From Mesaphorura yosii (lineage: Eukaryota > Arthropoda > Collembola > Poduromorpha > Tullbergiidae): DNA of 42,898 nt. Positions within the stretch are counted from its first letter, which is position 1. Each line of letters starts with the position of its first letter. A program made the translations under genes and the position numbers. Positions 1 to 13,100 of the stretch are shown piece after piece. The DNA is taken from the NCBI GenBank assembly GCA_009869945.1, contig WIXG01000530.1, forward strand, positions 1-42,898, in the 5' to 3' direction. The notes beneath the pieces were generated by a model that saw only the letters and a program-made list of their open reading frames with translations, searched no databases and was not told the DNA's origin.

Positions 1-257
1 AGTTTCGATCCGCCTGTATTTTTCCTGTACTCCAGGGGACATAAGCTTCAATTTGACATATGACTCAGTTTTGGATCTCTTAGGCCGAAAAACGCACCAA
101 ACCCGTAACCTTCCTTTGCACGTTGTGATGAAAACACGTCCAAGTTCTTGAGAATTAAACTTAGTCCATGCTATCGTCTCAGCTTTGGTCTCTCACTTTC
201 TAAATTTCCTCCCGGATTCTCCAACTCAAAGAATTGTTAAGGCATACGAGAACTCAC

Positions 258-559
258 CAGAGCACGACAGGAAAAGCTGATAGTCGATTCTTGACCAAAT
301 GTATGAAAGTTAAGTTGGATTTGAGGTAGTGGAAGTTGGCAGCAGTCTCTTCATTCCAGTTTCTGTACAGCGGCATGAAAACGTACAAGCCAAGCAGGCA
401 ACTGATGCACAGGAAGAGGATGTGTCTCTTCTTGTGTCTCGCGAGATTCTTTTTGTCCGCAGAGTCTCCAGACTTTCTTGGGCCGTTGTTATTGTCATTG
501 TTTAGCAAGAGCATAATCGCACTGCCACCCTTCACATTTGCACTTTTCGGTAGACCCAT
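258..559 (-). CDS. First coding exon of a predicted type II membrane protein (partial, runs off left edge)
   Basis: Read on the minus strand, an ATG at 559 in good context (gcgATGG) opens a frame of about 100 residues ending at a consensus splice donor, GTGAGT, at 257-252 (phase 2). The product has a basic, Asn/Lys-rich cytoplasmic start of about 45 residues. A hydrophobic segment follows (ILFLCISCLLGLYVFMPLY), flanked on the inside by a HKKRH cluster, and then a polar stem with one N-glycosylation sequon (NLT). A short basic tail followed by one membrane segment is the usual layout of Golgi type II enzymes such as glycosyltransferases and sulfotransferases, but no catalytic part lies in the window, so the family is unknown. 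The next exon should lie at 1-160 or beyond; open frames exist there but I could not match the phase convincingly. Confidence 0.45.
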
Positions 560-3500
560 CGCGAGTCATCTGGCAGCGGCACGGACACAGGCACTGATAC
601 GGAGCAGACGGCCGTCGCTTCATGCGAAGGCAGGATGGTGCGGGATTGTGTTAAGAGGTCAAAACTCACAGTCAGATGTAGCGTTGCTCAATCATTAATC
701 TGAATGCACCCCGGTTGTGTTTCCATAAAAAATCTGGTGTTGAAACAACGTGGCATGACGTAACGCGGATGAACACCGTCGAGGAATCAGCAGGAAATTT
801 ACATGATTTGTTGAGGTTGACGCGGAGAAGTGAGAAGCGTCTTGATTTATTCTTCCGTGCAAGCCGTACGTGGAAATTCGCGCACGCAAATCTTGGACAC
901 GAAAATTATAAATCATCTGCCGTCGTTCTTTCAGTTTGCGGCTTCTTGTCCAAATTTACATACGACTATTTGCCAATTGCATGTGTGTCCTTGTGAATAA
1001 TTGGCAAGGAGTTTCAAGGCGATGCACGGCAGAGGTGACGTTCGATGAGGGGCAAATAAATTTCACGACAAAGTGTGATTATGATTTACTTGCGTAGCCA
1101 AAATCAAAAGCCTCACTGGCCCAAACTATTCACAGTTCGCAGTTTGAGACGAGATGGTTTCATGACTTCTTTCAGTGCTGCATTTCTGATGAAAATCTCA
1201 CTTTTATTTTTATCGTTTTGTGTCTCATGATGGAATTGGAGCCTTGTCCGAGGAGACGCTACTGACTGCTGACTGCCGTGGCTGTGAAACATGTGTTAGA
1301 GTTTGAAATGAATCGCACTGCACTCACAATAACACTAAACTAACTGATGGATAAACACGGCGGATGCACGCCGAGTCGAGTCAAGCTCAAAGCCCGAGCG
1401 TGGTTGTATTTGCCATTGCCATTTGCAGGATTCTCATTTTTACACATTCAATTCGACCTAACGCAGTACGCAGAAGAAGATACAAACTTGGCCAGACCAG
1501 ACCACATAAACACCATGCTGAATGCAGTGCCAAAGCATGATCAGACAGCCTGGGAGCTACAGAAGAGCGAGCGAAAACAAGACTCGCTAAAATAATGAAG
1601 ACAAGTTGTGGACACGCGATGCGAATTGTGAATGCAATCCGCACAAATGACAAAGTATGCAAAAATGCTAAAATGCGTACTGTAGTCGCGTCGCACAGGA
1701 CGAACCACTGGATTCTATCACGAAAAAGCGTGGAGCGAGTTACGAGCGTTACTAACTAGTGGGACGCACACGAAAGTTCTGACTGCACTGCTTTGCGGCT
1801 GGACAGGACGAGATCTCAACTGGTTTTTGTGATGATAAATCGCAAAATTCGGATTCCCAATTTTGTTTTCTAGCAGATGCATGAAGGCTCAAATGCAAAA
1901 AACCGCGCGTAATTACACAACTCGTTGACTATTGACGGCATGCGTTGTTAGTCGTACAACAGATTTCGATTTTTCTCGCGAATTTTCGCATGCAACGGCG
2001 AAAGTGGACGTCCTTGTCCGTCTTCTGCTTCTATTTCCACTGAATGGATCTCGTGACCTGGCCTGACCTGAGTTTGCGTTTAACCCCGCTTGAGCTTATT
2101 TTGTGTATTGCAAAATATCTGTACAATATGTAAGACCATGGCTGCTGAGAAGTGCAGTTGCAAGGCGTCGTGCCTCAAGAGTCACGATGAAGACAAATAG
2201 ACAAAACCTAAAATCGTATGGACACAAGCATGCCACTTCCCGCCAGCAGAAAAAGGAAGAGTTTTGTGATACCAGCGTGACAAAAGAAAGGTGTTGAAAA
2301 AATATTGAATAACTTTAAATAAATTATGTGACATGTAAATTGTAAATTATATGCCGCCACAGCTGTCAGAAGTGCGACTACAAATTTAATGCGCGAGTCT
2401 ATTTTCATAGAATCCGCTCCACTAACAACGCTCGCAAAAGAAACGGATTAATAATTGGCGCTTAATTGCTCGACACCACGGCAAATTGTTTCTCTTCGAC
2501 AAGTCAGCGTTCAGGACCTTGAGTGGAAGAACAGATGCAATAAATAATCAGTGCTCCTGTCATTGAGGTATTCCTAACAAAGACACATGAAATTTTTTCG
2601 ATTAAACTGTTGATGTTTACCGGACAAAGGCGAAAAGGCTACAAAAAGTAAAATCAGGATCTAATTTGAAGATTATGATGATAAAGAATTAAGTGGCAGA
2701 TCAAATATTCAACGGCTGGCTGCCACTTACGCAATTAAGCACTCACGTGTAGCAGTGTGATAATTACTGTAATTAGCCCCGTCTCTGATGGGCCAACCAG
2801 CTGGTAAAAATAAGAAAGCTTCAATTACTTAAGAGTACGTTATCGTTAAATTGCAATTTGCAAATGAGGTTGGCGAAAGCGCTCAATGCGGGCTATTTTT
2901 GACACGTTGGCCTGGTTGAGACTACGACTGGACTGACCACCACCGTTGCCTTGCCTTTCTTGGCCAAGGCCGCGACCGAGTCGCGCATCGATGAAGAATG
3001 ACAATGAATGAATGCAGGAATAATGAAAAGTCAATCTGAGGGCTTCCGAAGACGCTTACTTTGACGTGGCGTGAAGTGGCACTCGCGAAGCCGTACTATT
3101 AGTACGGGATGGCGTGAGTGAAGTGAAGTGGAGTAGTCATAGCCATAGTCATCGTCATAAAGATGAAGGCAAGGCACTCCAGTTGTTTCACGGCGGTAAA
3201 ATAAGTAAGCAGAAACCGTATTAGCCTTAGCGTTTATTGATGGTATGAGTGTGAGTATTAAAATGGGCGTTTGTCCAGTTTGGTTTTGTCCAGTTTCAGT
3301 TTCACGGAACTTCATACTCCACACGCGTATTCTGATTCCGTATTCGGCAAGTGCGATGCAATAAATTTTCCAATGAAATCAATACGGCAGTCTGATGGCT
3401 GGTCGCTAGTGTGGCCTCAAATTGATAGCAGCGGTAAATTAATCAGCTTCTGAGCCGCGCCACGTGGGCGGAATACTGATTGCACGCATTTGCATGAATC

Positions 3501-4474
3501 TGGATCAGAAATATAAGATGCCATGAGCGAATTTATGATGCAATTCTTCCCGCCGACATGCAACCGATGTTCTCGATGAGATCCGTCGTCGCCGCTTGCT
3601 TTTCCCCGCGTGGCGTGACGTGTATTGATCAAAATCAGAGCGAGACGCGCGTGTGTGTGAGGCACGCTCTTCTGGAAATACGCCACGTAAAATGGTGATG
3701 GCGTAGTTGACATTTCCTGTTATTCCTTTGAGCATTCAACCAGATGATGAAGCGCCGCGATGGGTCTCTGAGCGGCCTGCTGCCTGATTTTATTGGTTTT
3801 CGTGCCATGAACTGAATTACACAGTCTGCCATTGTTGTGTTGTCAATAGATTTGCAGATAAGACAATAAAATGCTCGATGAAAGTGATAAAAGAGGGACA
3901 CGTCGTCACAACCGTGAAACACGCATTTATTAATCTCCAAACAAATGCGGCTATATTTACCGGAATGGATAATCGATGGACGAACTTGTTCCTGGCCAGT
4001 TCACCGTGGCTCGAGAAGCATTCTCTTCAGGTATTTAATAAAAAGTCGACCTGCAAATAAGTTCAATGATACATAACAAAACAAAACTAAGTCACATTTA
4101 CGCATTTAAATGGATTGACATGCAAACAATATAATGAAGCCCATTACTATATTAGGTGGATGAATCTCATTATACAGTACACTTCGACGTTCTCGTTTTA
4201 ATTGCAATAATTAACTGCTTAATTACTGGAAAACTCTTTGATTCAGCATGGAACATTTTCAGTTTCAGGGACGCATTTAATGAAGGCATTTTAATACTGC
4301 GAAGAAGTACAACTCAACATGACGCGTTTGCAAAAGTTCCGAATATAGTTTATTAATTTTCCAATTTTGAATGGGTGTTATTCTATCCCAAGGAAGAAAA
4401 TATAAAAGTTGTTACTTATCAGTAAACTCCACTTGATTAATACTAGACGATAACACAGTGTTCGGCTTTCCGGC
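560..4474. other. Intergenic stretch without recognised genes
   Basis: This gap separates the 5' end of the left-edge membrane-protein gene from the 3' end of the large minus-strand gene. It should contain the promoter and possibly untranslated exons of the former. Open frames in it are short, often begin at non-ATG codons, and have no domain-like composition or flanking splice signals. I see no RNA gene or mobile element. Confidence 0.5.
4349..4354 (-). promoter_or_regulatory. Poly(A) signal of the large minus-strand gene
   Basis: TTTATT on the plus strand reads AATAAA on the minus strand, about 120 bases downstream of the stop codon at 4475-4477. It is the nearest such hexamer I found after that stop. 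Confidence 0.5.
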
Positions 4475-5626
4475 TTAGAGACGCTTAACGTTGCGCTTCC
4501 CCTTCTTCTCCTCCCGGGCTGCTTTCTCCACATCTAAGCGGAAACAGACAGAAATAATAGGATTTTAGGCTACAAGTCTTGTCACATCTTGGATGAGAAG
4601 CCCATTGCTCATAAATCCTTGAAGGCTTACTTACAGCTGTTCATAAAGGTGACTGCTGAGTTCGCGTAACCTGCGGACTCCGGGTCCAATTCCAGGTGTT
4701 GAAATTTCTCTGCGATTTGTTGGCCAGTAATTGTAAATCCGGAACCCTCGTCTTCAGCCTCACTTTGGTTTTGTTCTGCGTCCAGTTTCGGTGGATCAGT
4801 TGTCTTGGAGTCGTTGTCAGCGTTCTTTGAAGTGGTCGGCCCCTGATTGGTAGCTTGGACCTCGGTCTCCTTACGATCAGTTTCCTCAGCGCGAGCACCT
4901 TGCGACACTTGCGAGTCTTTGTCTTTGCCCGGATTCCCCTCATTTTTCTCCTTTTCGTGTTCCGGTGGGCCATGCTGAGAGGACGCAGTAGAAACTGGTC
5001 TTGACTGCGACCCTTCAACGTTCGGAGATCCTTCAACGGGTGGCGAGTTATTGTTTGAGCTCTGGACTGAATGTTTTGACCCACGACGCGAATCGCGTGA
5101 AGACGGGTAGTTGTCGCGGTATTGGTGGCCTCCGTAATTGTTGTGATTTGTAGCACCATATCTTGGTCGTTCTCTCTCAGAATTGTAGTAAGTCCTTGAA
5201 CTGCCTCGGTTTCCTCTCATTCCTCCGCGCGGTCTCGGTTCTCTCTCGCCAGCATGTCCCCGTTCGTTGTAAGACTGTTGATCTCCCGGCTGAACCTTGT
5301 AAACGTACGGCTGTTGGTACATTGGCTGACCGGCTGGCGTCTGAGCCGCTGGTGTCGGCGGAGCATTTCGGTTGGGGTTCCACAGCTGAGCAGTATCGGC
5401 ATAGAATTGAGACAACGCATGCAGCTGCTGATGCATCTGCTGGTTCGAAAAAAGATCAGGATGATGTCCCATGAGCGGCGAAGCAGGCGATTTGTTGTTG
5501 AATTGTTGTTGCTGCTGCTGCAGTTGTTGTTGTTGTTGGTGGAATAACTGTTGCTGAATTTGTTGCTGCAACTGCTGTTGTTGGATTTGCTGCTGCTGCT
5601 GCATTTGTTGCTGCTGGATTTGCTGT

Positions 5627-5659
<33 letters not shown>

Positions 5660-8600
5660 AAGAGCAGCGGAGACGCGTATTGATTCAGCGCCTGAGTGTA
5701 ATGCGCCTGCTGCATTTGATGAACTTGTTGAGCCGTCAAGTTTGGAATCATGGTGCCAGTCGGAACATTCGGGTAAGCTTGGCCAGTTGGGGTCGCCACT
5801 TGAGAAGGCGACAAGAGATTCACGAAGATTGGAGGCGACGCCATTCCATGTCCTGGTAGGTAATTGGTGGGTGGTGGAAGCATTTGCGCCATCGGGTTAG
5901 AAATTGCGTAAACAGAAGGGTGAAATGCTTGAGTATGCGGGTAATACTGCAGTGACGTCGGTGGCTGAAACTGCGGAGAGGGCATCGTGACGCAGTGATT
6001 CATACCGGGCTGGATCGTGAGCGGCTCGAAGACAGGACCAGGAGGGTATCCCTGAAAAATAATACCAAATATTGAGCGTTAGTAATCAATCTCACCTCGA
6101 ACGGCTCATGCATATCAATCATTACTCTTTACTCAATTACCTCAGTCGAGGAACCCTGGCGCTGTGGAGTACGCATTGGGTAGTGACGACTGGACGGTGT
6201 GCCGACACTTCCCTCGCTGGTCTCCTGGTCCGGGGTTCGGTTCCCACCTTCCACTTCTTGAGTTTCTTGATCTGACGCCGGCTCGACACAAACCTCCTCC
6301 TTTTCTTCCGCAGAGACTCCTGATTCTGAACTTTGATCCTGTTGCTTGTGATTTCTCAGAGGCTGACACTCATTCACGACCTCGCGTGAATCGCTGCTGA
6401 CGCTTGTTCTTGGGGCTACTTCCTCAACTGCCTTTGGCGCCTCAGGAACCTCAGGAGCTTTCACCTTTTCAGGCTTTTCCTGCATTTTTATGAATTTTTG
6501 GAGTGTTCAATGATAAAGTCTAGCTTGCAGTAGCAAGTAGCTTACCTCTTGCTTTTGCGGTGTTGTTTTTGCCGAGTCTATGAAATCATTGACGCCAAAT
6601 CCAAACTCGATATCAGGATTGATTGCTTTTGGTTGTTTCTTGAAATTCTCTCCACAGAAAATAACAGGTTCCTTCAACTTCTTTCCCTGCTGCACTTCTT
6701 CTCCAGCGGTTTTCTTGGCCCACGAAGTCTTCGGAGGATCGTTCTGCACCTGTCCGTGGGGTTTCGGATCCGCGTTACTGGTAACCAACTTCTCAGTCTT
6801 CTCAGACTTTTGCTCTACCTTTGGTGGTCTAGTCCTGCCCTTTTCTTGCCTCCCAGGCTTCTGTTCTACCAAGGGTGGTCTGGCGTTGGACTCTTTCTCG
6901 GATTTTTTATTTGCCACAGATTGTCTGGTGTTGTCCTCCTTCCAAGCCTTTTGCTCTGCAGGGACTACTTTGGCTTTCTCGTACTTGTCTTCTTTCTTTG
7001 GAATTTCGTCAGTCTTGTTCTGGTTCTGTCGTGGCGGCTGCTTGGCCGGACCAGATTCAGTCGAGACCGGGGCCGCAGTCTTAACTACTTTGTTATCAGG
7101 AGTAGGAGGTTCGGGTTTCTTCTGCTCAAGCTTCTGAACAATTTTCTCTTCGATTGCTTTCACAGGCGGCGAAGGAGGCTGTTTCCACTGTTTCGTCGTG
7201 GTCGAAGTAGGCTGGTTTATCTTTGGCACGTGTTGGGCATGGCTTACTTTCGAACTTGGTAAGGAACGCACCGAGTCGTCGTCGGAGCCGGATCCGTGCT
7301 CAGAGCCTGGAACGGAACCAACAGATTTCCGGCGGTCGACGACAGAATTGCCGTAACCCGCTCTGCCACGGGGAGGACGTCCACGATATTGATCCCGGGC
7401 CCTATCTGTAAAATACGAGAAACGACCGTGAGTAACGCTGCTTTTAAGTTAGCCATGCCCAATCATTTACGACATGCAGGTTGGTCGCAGGTCAGACTAT
7501 AAAGAACAAAACATGACTCATAACATAGACTTACTGAATGGCGCGTCTCGTGACTCAGGCTTCTTCTTCTTCTTGCGAGAGACAACAGTGTACTCTTCTT
7601 TCACAGAACTGCTTTGGGCGATGTCCAAAGTGTCCAAAGCGTCAAAATAGTCAGGACTGCTTCGTCCAGTGTGTGTGTTACTGTCCAAGGGATGGGCAGT
7701 CGATGCGGATGTACCCAATGGCTTGTCTAACTTGTTTTGACCAGATGGAGTCGATGGTTCAACAGAGTTCGCAGATGGCGCCGACGGAGCTTTGTCTTCC
7801 TCCACTACCTTCACTTCTTTCGGAATTTCCTTCTCCGCTGACCTTTCCTTGACCGGAATCGTGCTCTTCGGATCCTCCTCCTTTGTCTTGGGCTGCTCCT
7901 TGGCGGCGGTAGTCTTTTCTGGTGTCTTCTTTTCGACAAGTGCTGACGAAGATGATCGCTCAAGATTTGGCTTCACGTTTACGGCAGTCAAATTGTCGTC
8001 GTCCAGTGAAACGGATTTAACCAGCACGTCCTTTTCTTTCCCCTTGCTCCGTTCAGAATCTTTCTTTGGTGCTTTACCTTTCTTCTTTTGCTGAAAATGT
8101 AAAAAGACGGCGTCTTACGACGATATCGAATTAAGAAGATTAAGATTACGGTACATTTGGAAGACGTCGTGGGAAGGGAATAAAAATTAATAAAATCAAG
8201 ACGACAGTCATAAGACCTGAACCAAACTGTCTGGACGCTTGTTTCTCGTGAAACAATTAGGATATTCTCAGATTACTGATAAGTACGAGTATAAATTCAA
8301 ATTCAGTAATTATTTGAGAAGAGAATAAAGTGCATTTCCAGTTTCCTGACCTCTGTATCAACATTAAACAACGAAACGCAGTCTGATAACAACAAAATCG
8401 GCCCAGTACTCATTTACTCTTGTTCCCATTTGCCAGAAAACCCAGGCGTCAACATTTTGGTACATCCCTTTGCTTTGCTTTGCTTTGAGGTGAAAAAGCT
8501 ACATACATGCTCCAAAATGAAAATGACCTCCGATGAAATTACGCATGACAAGGCGCAGCCGATACAAGTATCAGAATATGAAATTTGGCGAATTGTGATG

Positions 8601-10125
8601 AAATAGAATTCGATTTCTTTTGCAATGATGACAAAATAAAATGGGCAACATACTTTCAGATATTTTAGAACTCCAAATGTTCAAATAATGTGCCCTGACC
8701 GGCGCCCACCCGCCGGATGGAAATTTCAACCGAGACGTTGAGTTACCTTTCAGAATATGCGGCCCCAGCCTTCCGGACGACGGAATCAGACACCGCAATT
8801 TCAATTTGATTGGCAATGGCGAATGGATTGGCTTCAATACGTGAGATTTTTGCGAATTTAAAAGTTTTCCAACTAAAACTAACTAGAGAACTACAACTTT
8901 GCTAAAGTACTAGCGACTACTGCCTGCTGAAACCACAAAAGTGTCCTTCCTCGAATCGGACACTACGTAATTCTATTTCTGTACGTGCTGACGGTATTCT
9001 AATTAAGCACTCAGGTAATTTGATTACTGAGTACTCGATTTGCAATTGAAGGAAATGCGATTACGACTTCTGTCTCCCTTGCCAGACGCTTTCGTCCCTT
9101 CTGAGTCTCTGTGTCATAGGAATTGCCCGTAACTGGTTAAGAATAGAAAGCCAAGTAGTAACTGATCGATCAATAAATTGTTAACTGTCGCGGAAGAAAC
9201 AGAAACACAACAGAATGGTGGCTGTTTCTCAGTTTTGTGACTGATAAGAGTCTAACCCTGACTAATTTCATCAACGTTCAATCTGAAACTAAAATGCAAA
9301 CACAAAGCAACGCAAAAGAGCAGTCAGCCAACCGGGTTTGTCGACCCAGCACCCAGAATGAACCCCAACACGATGGCAACGGTATACGGCACTGAGCCTG
9401 CTGCCTCTGACTCATTCCGAGCTTCGTGTTTTATTTTTCATTTCGTGTCTCGAAATTTCATTCATTCGTGGCATGGCTTCATGGGAATAATGTGCGAAGC
9501 GAGCAAAATGCGAGTAAGCAAGAAGCACGACCCGGCCAGGTTGATCTTTCACCTTCGTTATTAGTTATTACGGTTTACAGTTTATGTTCGTCACCATCAC
9601 AAAATCACACTTTCACACCCCTTCGGCTTAACTTAACCAAGCAACAAAGCATGAATCAACCAAGGCCCGGACAAGCCAAGACGCAAACGCCAAGACATGT
9701 GAAGGCAGCCTCCTAATTTTAGTCGATTGTCATTGTAGTAATAGCTTGCGTTAATGACGAATAGTGAATCGTAAAATTCAATTATGGCAACTTACAGTCG
9801 TCGCCATCGTCTGTTGCTTCGGCATTCCATTGCCATTGCCTGATTTTTTATTGCTTGCCTTCTTACTCAGGCCATTCCTCATTCCGTGACCATGACCACC
9901 TTTTCCCCCACTGCCACTGACGTCAGCCTTCGCCTGCATTGGTGAATGCCGTTGCCGCCGCCGTTGCACGCCCCACAGCTTATTTACGAGCCACACAAGT
10001 ATGTACGAGACGGATGTGGACACGGTCACACGGATCGGAGCCCAAAATACCCGCAGCAAAGTGCAGAATATGCGTGTACAGATTCGGAACAGGCATCTGC
10101 AAGTTCGCGCAGCACAGCTTAACAT
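4475..10125 (-). CDS. Alternative isoform of the large gene from an internal, hydrophobic first exon
   Basis: A separate start exon lies inside the 4.9-kb intron 12975-8091, on the same strand. ATG at 10125 is preceded in frame by a TAG about 30 bases upstream. The 110-codon frame ends exactly at a GTAAGT donor (exon end 9796, phase 0), which fits the phase-0 exon at 8090. The encoded head is Cys/Arg-rich with hydrophobic runs (IFCTLLRVFW, then VSYILVWLVNKLW), followed by a Gly/His/Lys/Asn-rich linker ending KQQTMATT. Joined to exons 8090-4475 it would give about 1186 residues. The isoform lacks the zinc ribbon, the Ser-rich region and the VDLLVKYIEGD segment but keeps the polyglutamine and RG regions. 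The hydrophobic head suggests membrane tethering, with possible palmitoylation at the Cys cluster (inference). Confidence 0.5.
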
Positions 10126-13100
10126 GATCACGGCCGCTTTCCTGCTTCTGCACTACGCACTTTCCACGATTTCAACCCCAGCAGCCATGACACATGGCTG
10201 TGACTGGCCGAGTCAGAGTGAATCAGTGGCAGTGGAATAAACACTCAAACACAAACTCGCAACGTCGCAACTGAAGATGAGTCTCCTACACAAGAAATAA
10301 GAAATAGCCTAGACTAGACTACAGAATCAGTGTCACTGGTCACTGGTGACTGACTGCACAGAGGCCCTGGCTACCTCGTTACTTGCACTGAACTGCAGTG
10401 CAGTTTGATTGAATGAAATTTCTTGAAACTGTGAATGAAATCGAGATAAGGTCAAGAAACAGCCTCGCAGCAGCCGTGCCGTATCGTGCGAAGGTCAATA
10501 GGTCAAGTAAATACTTGATGCGATGCGACTTGAGTGTCGTCGGGAGGGAGTTTGGAGGAATGTCTGAATCAACTTTACTACTTTGCAATTGCCGTGCAAT
10601 TAAACGCTGAAAGGCCTAAAATTGCCGTGTGGGCTGTAAAGTATGGAAATGAGATCAAAAGAAACTACGGCAGGACGAAAACAAAGGGACAGGAAGAGGT
10701 TGGGAATCGATTCGAAAAGAAAACCCAAACAGGCTACCTATCACACGCGTAATAAATCTAGGATATGAAACGTGCTTGCATGTACATGTGTTGATCTTAT
10801 TGTGTCTCGAATTCTTATTCTTACCAGGGCCTTCAAGTAATTAAGTTAACGTTACAGCTAAGTTTGTGCGTAAAATCAAATCGTATTCTAATCGTAATCG
10901 TAGAGAAAAAGCACGGCAGAGACAATTTCCTGGGACCAAAACCAAAATCTTGCCTTCCTGGCCTTTTCAGTTTCGTTTGTTCAAAGGTCAAAGAAGTTTT
11001 TGTATTCTAAATTCTAATTTCTAGTCGATAATTAGATGTGGAAGAGAAGAGGAAAGGAAGGAAGAAAAGGGTTGAAATTGTTGACACGGCACTTGGTTTG
11101 GGCTTTGGCTTTGTCACGCCTGCAACATGTGAATTGTGTACAAGTGTGAAAAGGAAAAGAGGGCGATCTGAGCTGTGATTTGTGATTTGATGTTGACAAA
11201 TTGTGAACAAGTGGTTTGGGTAAATCTCTGCACATTACTGTCACTTGCTTCGATTTCGAGTGATTGATCTCAAATTCGTGCTGCAGTGACGCAGGGCAAC
11301 GGTTAAGTGTTGGGCTGAGAGCAGACAGGGGTTGCCTTCTTATGGCTTCTAGGACCTTGTGTGATAACGCAGAGGCAAAGCTACAAAGCAAGGCTCGGTC
11401 TTGGTCGCTCTGAAGTTTACGATCAATTTCAGTGTTAGTTAACCTCGCTTCACTTCACTGCATGGGTATTAAAAGTATTAATGTCTTTAACATTCGCCGT
11501 TAAGATACCATACCCATTCCCTTTCCTTTGTCTGGGTTTGACTTGAGTCGGTGCGCAGCGCTACCGAGATCAGCCCGCATTTGGCATTTATTATTAGCGC
11601 TGATGACTTCACCAGAAATCTTATTGCCAATGCATTGCCATAATTCTTAGTTCAGCATGTCCATGCTCACGCTCGAATCTCGTAAGTGTGAATTTTGCAT
11701 GTCAGGATGAATTTTGAGCTGTCTCACGCTTCTTGCCGTCCTGGCTTTGCATTGGCATTCGATTTGTGAGAATAGTAAATAGCATCACTGCAGTGTGAAT
11801 GTGAACTTAGAACCGAGACATTTTATGAGCAGTGCAGAAATTTCATTGCCATCAGCATTTATTGCCTTCTTTTCCGTCCATTCTTGGCTTTCTTGACCCA
11901 GGCCCCGTGAATGCAATGTAATAATGAATGAAATCAAACGAATCGGGAGGAGGAACATGAAATTAAGCTAACCACGAACAGGGAACAAAGCAAAGAAGCA
12001 AAACAGTGCAGTGAGATGAAGCTTGTATCCAGGCCTGGAGTGAGCAAAGGGGTTGTTTTGGAGTGAGTTGGAGGAACTCCAGCCTAATCACGCTAGACAA
12101 CGTCAAATTCAAGATTTTGTGTGCAAACTCTTGGCTGCTGGAATGACAAGATGCAAGAAGGCCATTTTTTCTAGGTCTGCACATGGAGGTGCCGGCACGA
12201 GTTAGGAAAACAAGAACTCAGACTCAAACAGGAAGAAGCATGAATGCGAGGCCAAAGGCCGACGGTAAACCGACTGATTGTCGGGTGCTCTCAAAAGTAG
12301 CTGCGCAGATTGTGTGATTTTGCAGGTGCAATTCAAATTCGGTATGGCACGATGATCCAGAATGAACACAGCAGAGTCAAAGCATCAATGGACCAGTACC
12401 AGCAGCCAGCCCTCACGACCACGAGGCCTTGCAATGTAGTTTCTTGAAAATGTAAATACATATGGAGGCTTCACTGCTCCATCGCCATGATACGTGCAAC
12501 TAGCGTCGTCGCCCTGGCTCCAATCGTATTCGTCATTTGTATCAGTGGACCATTAGTCATATACAAAGCAAAAGCAAAGTAAAGAGTCCTGCTGATACCA
12601 TTCGAGATGCGAGCTGGAGCTGTGGCCACTATCAAGCAATTAATTTTATGCTTCCGCTTCTCATGAAAAATGAGTTTTTATGGCTAATGCTGTAACTGCT
12701 CTTCTTACACTTCTTAGGTCAATCGTGGATGCTTGCTAAGATATTTTGTTGCTAATACAAATGATGGCCATGGTAATTGATAACTGAACTGAATAAGACT
12801 GGTTTCTCTTAAGACGGGTGGACAAATGTCGAAATGCAAACTTTTGGCGACAATGACAATGAAAATTGAGATGATGCATGATGATGATGAATGACAGACA
12901 GAACTGTATGACAGCGTTGGGATAGGAAGCTAGAGATAGTATGGCAACTTAAGATAGGGAAAATCTAAAAATTACCTCCTGCGTCTGTGCCTTATCTCCT
13001 TCGATGTATTTGACAAGTAGATCCACATCTTCACGACCCCGGAAACCTTGGATCTGGTCAGATTTCGTCACCTAATTGCAAAGGGAAGAAGAGAACAGAC

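Noticed and set aside
1..160. An acceptor-like TTTAATTCTCAAG on the minus strand followed by an open frame to the edge, as exon 2 of the left-edge gene
   Set aside because: Joining it to the donor at 258 makes TG+A, a stop codon; the alternative acceptor ACTAAG is weak and its frame also ends in a stop.
5163..5859. Long plus-strand frames rich in Leu opposite the polyglutamine region
   Set aside because: They are the complement of CAG/CAA repeats (CTG/TTG); the minus-strand frame has splice sites and continuity with other exons.
6549..7262. A 237-codon plus-strand frame rich in Leu, Phe and Arg
   Set aside because: Antisense shadow of the Lys/Pro/Glu-rich exon 7405-6546, with no ATG context or splice logic of its own.
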